From the NCBI GenBank assembly GCA_947258945.1, contig CAMYKJ010000054.1:1-9662 (forward strand): a DNA stretch of 9,662 nucleotides. Reading direction: 5' to 3'. Position 1 is the first letter of the stretch, and each line of letters begins with the position of its first letter. Below are positions 8,043 to 9,662 of the stretch, one piece after another. The DNA is from an uncultured Ectothiorhodospiraceae bacterium (GTDB lineage: Bacteria; Pseudomonadota; Gammaproteobacteria; UBA9214). Made by a program: the position numbers and the translations under genes. A model generated the notes under the pieces. It searched no databases. It saw nothing but the letters and a program-made list of their open reading frames with translations, and was not told the DNA's origin.

Positions 8043-8311
8043 TCTTTGGGTGCCCGGTAAATCAATGCAATGTGACCGATGGACTGCACCAGCCTGGCAC
8101 CCAGTGTCACACACAGGGTGTTGATGGTTGCCACGCGCTGCGCGCGGTCGCCGCTGGCGATTTTCACTTTCATGAGTTCGTGATGCTCCAGCGACAGGTC
8201 GATCTCCCGCATGACCGCCGCGTTGAGCCCCGCGTTGCCAATCGTCACCACCGGCTTGAGCGCATGGCCCCGGCCGCGCAGTTCGCGCTTCAGTTTTTCG
8301 TTCAGTGTCAT
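8039..8311 (-). CDS. yhbY: Ribosome assembly RNA-binding protein YhbY (CRM domain)
   Basis: This 90-residue protein is a single CRM domain, the RNA-binding fold also found in plant chloroplast splicing factors. Diagnostic blocks are RGRGHALKPVVTIGNAGLN (residues 12-30, including the GNAG form of the GxxG loop), SLEHHELMKVKIASGDR (39-55), and a C-terminal LVQSIGHIALIYRAPKD. E. coli YhbY has the same order (LKPVVLLG..GLT, EHHELIKVKIA, VQVIGKTLVLYR) and associates with pre-50S ribosomal particles. The ATG at 8311 is preceded by AGGGCGGG. It is divergent from rlmE, another large-subunit factor, and this divergent pair is conserved in gammaproteobacteria. Its TAG stop shares CTAG with the converging membrane gene. 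Confidence 0.95.
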   Translation of the reverse strand: MTLNEKLKRELRGRGHALKPVVTIGNAGLNAAVMREIDLSLEHHELMKVKIASGDRAQRVATINTLCVTLGARLVQSIGHIALIYRAPKD

Positions 8312-8391
8312 ATTCCCGCCCTGGAATGCCGGATTAACGGTTTTTTAGGAACAAATACGCAAGGTGCGCAACGTAAACTGGCATTTTACAG

Positions 8392-8494
8392 ATTATCCCC
8401 CGGATAATTCCCTCTCCCTTTGGGAGAGGGTCAGAGCCTGCCCCCGCGTAGGCGGGGGGAGAGGGAATCTATTTATTATTCATTTGATCCCCCC
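8392..8494. repeat. Cluster of G/C-rich hairpin repeats between yhbY and rlmE
   Basis: Four perfect inverted repeats lie in a row. They are ATTATCC-CCC-GGATAAT (8392-8408), CCCTCTCCC-TTT-GGGAGAGGG (8410-8430), CCCCCGC-GTAG-GCGGGGG (8441-8458) and CCCCC-TGA-GGGGG within a longer C-run (8482-8494). In addition, ATTCCCTCTCCC (8407-8418) is exactly complementary to GGGAGAGGGAAT (8457-8468), so the second hairpin competes with a larger fold enclosing the third. The CCCTCTCCCttTGGGAGAGGG type is a common intergenic repeat in proteobacteria. It occupies the middle of the 243-bp divergent gap (8312-8554). The flanks are A/T-rich and could hold promoters for both genes, but I see none I would call. 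Confidence 0.8.
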
Positions 8495-8554
8495 CCTGAG
8501 GGGGAGGGAGTTTCCAGGCATGTTTCAATTTTTCTGAATGGGATCCGTTAATTA

Positions 8555-9187
8555 ATGGCCAGAAGCAAAAGCAGTCATCAGTGGCTGCGAACACATTTCG
8601 ATGATGAATACGTGAAGCGCGCGCAGCGTGAAGGCTACCGCTCGCGCGCCGTGTACAAACTGGCAGAGCTGCAGGAACGGGACCGGATCATTCGGCCGGG
8701 CATGACCATTGTCGATCTCGGTGCCGCACCCGGCGGCTGGTCCCAGTATGCGGCCGGGATCCTCAAGGGGCGTGGTCGTATCATTGCCCTGGATATCCTG
8801 CCCATGGACGAGCTACCCGGGGTCGAATTCATCCAGGGGGACTTCCGGGAAGATGAGGTCATTGAATTACTGCTGGAAAAGCTCAAGCAGACGAAAGTGG
8901 ACCTTGTAATGTCCGATATGGCACCCAATATCAGCGGTATGGGCGCCGTGGACCAGCCGCGCAGCATGTATCTGGTGGAACTGGCGGTGGATTTTGCAGA
9001 CAAAGTACAGGACAAGGGCGGCAGCTTGCTGTGCAAGGTTTTCCAGGGCGAGGGCTTCGATCAACTGCTCGCTGACCTGCGCAAAAAGTACAGCAAGGTG
9101 TTGATAAGGAAACCAAAAGCATCGCGCCCGCGGAGCAGGGAAGTGTACCTGCTGGCACAGGGTCGCAAGGGCACTAATATGTCATAA
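8555..9187 (+). CDS. rlmE: 23S rRNA 2'-O-ribose methyltransferase RlmE (FtsJ/RrmJ)
   Basis: RlmE methylates the 2'-OH of U2552 in the A-loop of 23S rRNA, using S-adenosylmethionine, at a late step of 50S assembly. The 210-residue protein (E. coli 209) shows the SAM-binding motif [12 protein letters not shown] (53-64). It also has the full K-D-K-E catalytic tetrad: K35 in RAVYKL, D121 in [12 protein letters not shown]161 in [10 protein letters not shown] and E196 in SREVYL. These correspond to E. coli K38, D124, K164 and E199. The start is ATG at 8555; its only Shine-Dalgarno candidate, GGGA at 8540-8543, is rather distant, so translation may be weak. rlmE directly upstream of ftsH is the arrangement in E. 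coli too, where the pair is heat-inducible. I see no clear sigma-32 promoter here. Confidence 0.97.
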   Translation: MARSKSSHQWLRTHFDDEYVKRAQREGYRSRAVYKLAELQERDRIIRPGMTIVDLGAAPGGWSQYAAGILKGRGRIIALDILPMDELPGVEFIQGDFREDEVIELLLEKLKQTKVDLVMSDMAPNISGMGAVDQPRSMYLVELAVDFADKVQDKGGSLLCKVFQGEGFDQLLADLRKKYSKVLIRKPKASRPRSREVYLLAQGRKGTNMS

Positions 9188-9255
9188 TGGCTCAAGTCGT
9201 GCATTTGACGCGCCGAGAAGCAAGCTAGGCGCTCCATCATTTTATATTCAGGGTC

Positions 9256-9260
9256 GAGGA
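9256..9260 (+). promoter_or_regulatory. Shine-Dalgarno for the TTG start of ftsH
   Basis: GAGGA, 7 nt before TTG at 9268, sits in the right place to start ftsH. The first ATG in frame (9322) would lie inside the first membrane helix. The encoded LNDLAKNLVLWIVIALVL aligns with the E. coli start MAKNLILWLVIAVVL, extended by about three residues. Confidence 0.7.
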
Positions 9261-9267
9261 AACCGTA

Positions 9268-9662
9268 TTGAACGATCTGGCAAAAAATCTGGTTTTATGG
9301 ATTGTCATCGCACTGGTGCTGATGACGGTCTTCAACAATTTCGGCCCGCGCACGCCCAACCGGCAGAGCGTCGACTACTCCGATTTCATCGGTGAAGTCC
9401 AGCAGGGACAGATCCAGCGCGTCGAGATCGAGGATCATACGGTCAAGGGACTGCGCGTGGACGGCAGTCAGTTCACGACACAGACGCCGCCCGATGACCC
9501 GAAGATGGTCGATGACCTGCTGAACAACAACGTGGAGGTCAAGGTCGTCGAGCCCAACCAGCATGGTTTGCTGATGACGATCTTCATCAACTGGTTCCCG
9601 ATGCTGCTGCTGATCGGTGTGTGGATTTTCTTCATGCGCCAGATGCAGGGTGGCGCCGGCGG
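9268..9662 (+). CDS. ftsH: ATP-dependent zinc metalloprotease FtsH, 5' part
   Basis: FtsH is the membrane-anchored hexameric AAA+ protease that degrades misassembled membrane proteins and regulators such as LpxC and sigma-32 in E. coli. Only the first 131 codons are in the window. They encode a short cytoplasmic N-tip, a first membrane helix (about residues 7-24), a periplasmic domain (about 25-98, beginning FGPRTPNRQSVDYSDFIGEV), and a second helix (about 101-123, ending VWIFFMRQMQGG). The last segment is nearly identical to E. coli FtsH. The Walker motifs and the HEXXH zinc site lie beyond the edge and cannot be judged. The start is TTG behind GAGGA. It is 80 bp after rlmE, probably in one transcript. 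Confidence 0.95.
   Translation, partial: MNDLAKNLVLWIVIALVLMTVFNNFGPRTPNRQSVDYSDFIGEVQQGQIQRVEIEDHTVKGLRVDGSQFTTQTPPDDPKMVDDLLNNNVEVKVVEPNQHGLLMTIFINWFPMLLLIGVWIFFMRQMQGGAG

Noticed and set aside
9210..9232. GCGCC...GGCGC hairpin between rlmE and ftsH as a terminator
   Set aside because: The stem is only 5 bp with a 13-nt loop and no T-run follows. The pair is normally co-transcribed.
9205..9248. TTGACG and TATATT as a promoter for ftsH
   Set aside because: The two boxes are 32 bp apart, roughly twice the workable spacing, and neither has a good partner.

Overview
The window is a chromosomal housekeeping segment from a gammaproteobacterium of moderately high G+C. The main evidence is gene order: dapB-carA-carB-greA-(DUF4149 membrane gene)-yhbY-rlmE-ftsH matches, from memory, the arrangement in Pseudomonas aeruginosa and related gammaproteobacteria. 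The proteins are also close to their E. coli and Pseudomonas counterparts. I cannot name the genus. A non-Pseudomonas lineage is plausible, because the genes left of dapB differ and the intergenic regions are full of repeats.

Layout. Positions 1-167 are a short element with terminal inverted repeats and no ORF (MITE-like). Positions 265-648 (minus) encode a small helix-turn-helix protein resembling the phage DNA-packaging subunit Nu1, with a good extended -10 promoter and no other phage gene in view. Positions 865-1323 (minus) are yaiI (UPF0178), divergent from dapB at 1427-2230 (lysine/diaminopimelate synthesis). carA (2429-3565) and carB (3792-6971) encode the two subunits of carbamoyl-phosphate synthase, and carB overlaps greA (6968-7447) by 4 bp. 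A small four-helix membrane protein (7608-8042) converges on yhbY (8039-8311, minus), and the two stop codons overlap. yhbY is divergent from rlmE (8555-9187), which is followed by the 5' part of ftsH (9268 to the window edge).

Functionally, dapB feeds lysine and peptidoglycan synthesis, and carAB supplies carbamoyl phosphate for pyrimidines and arginine. greA rescues backtracked RNA polymerase. yhbY and rlmE act on the large ribosomal subunit, and ftsH is the membrane AAA+ protease that often accompanies rlmE.

The genes are ordinary and I see no new multi-gene defence, metabolic or mobile system. The unusual material lies between the genes. Most gaps above about 150 bp hold a different palindromic repeat: the MITE-like element, a 7-bp tandem/inverted repeat before carA, a 217-bp long-inverted-repeat element filling the carA-carB gap, a degraded palindrome after greA, and a cluster of G/C-rich hairpins between yhbY and rlmE. 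A terminator-like hairpin directly before the carA ribosome binding site is a candidate attenuator. carA and ftsH both use TTG start codons behind good Shine-Dalgarno sequences.
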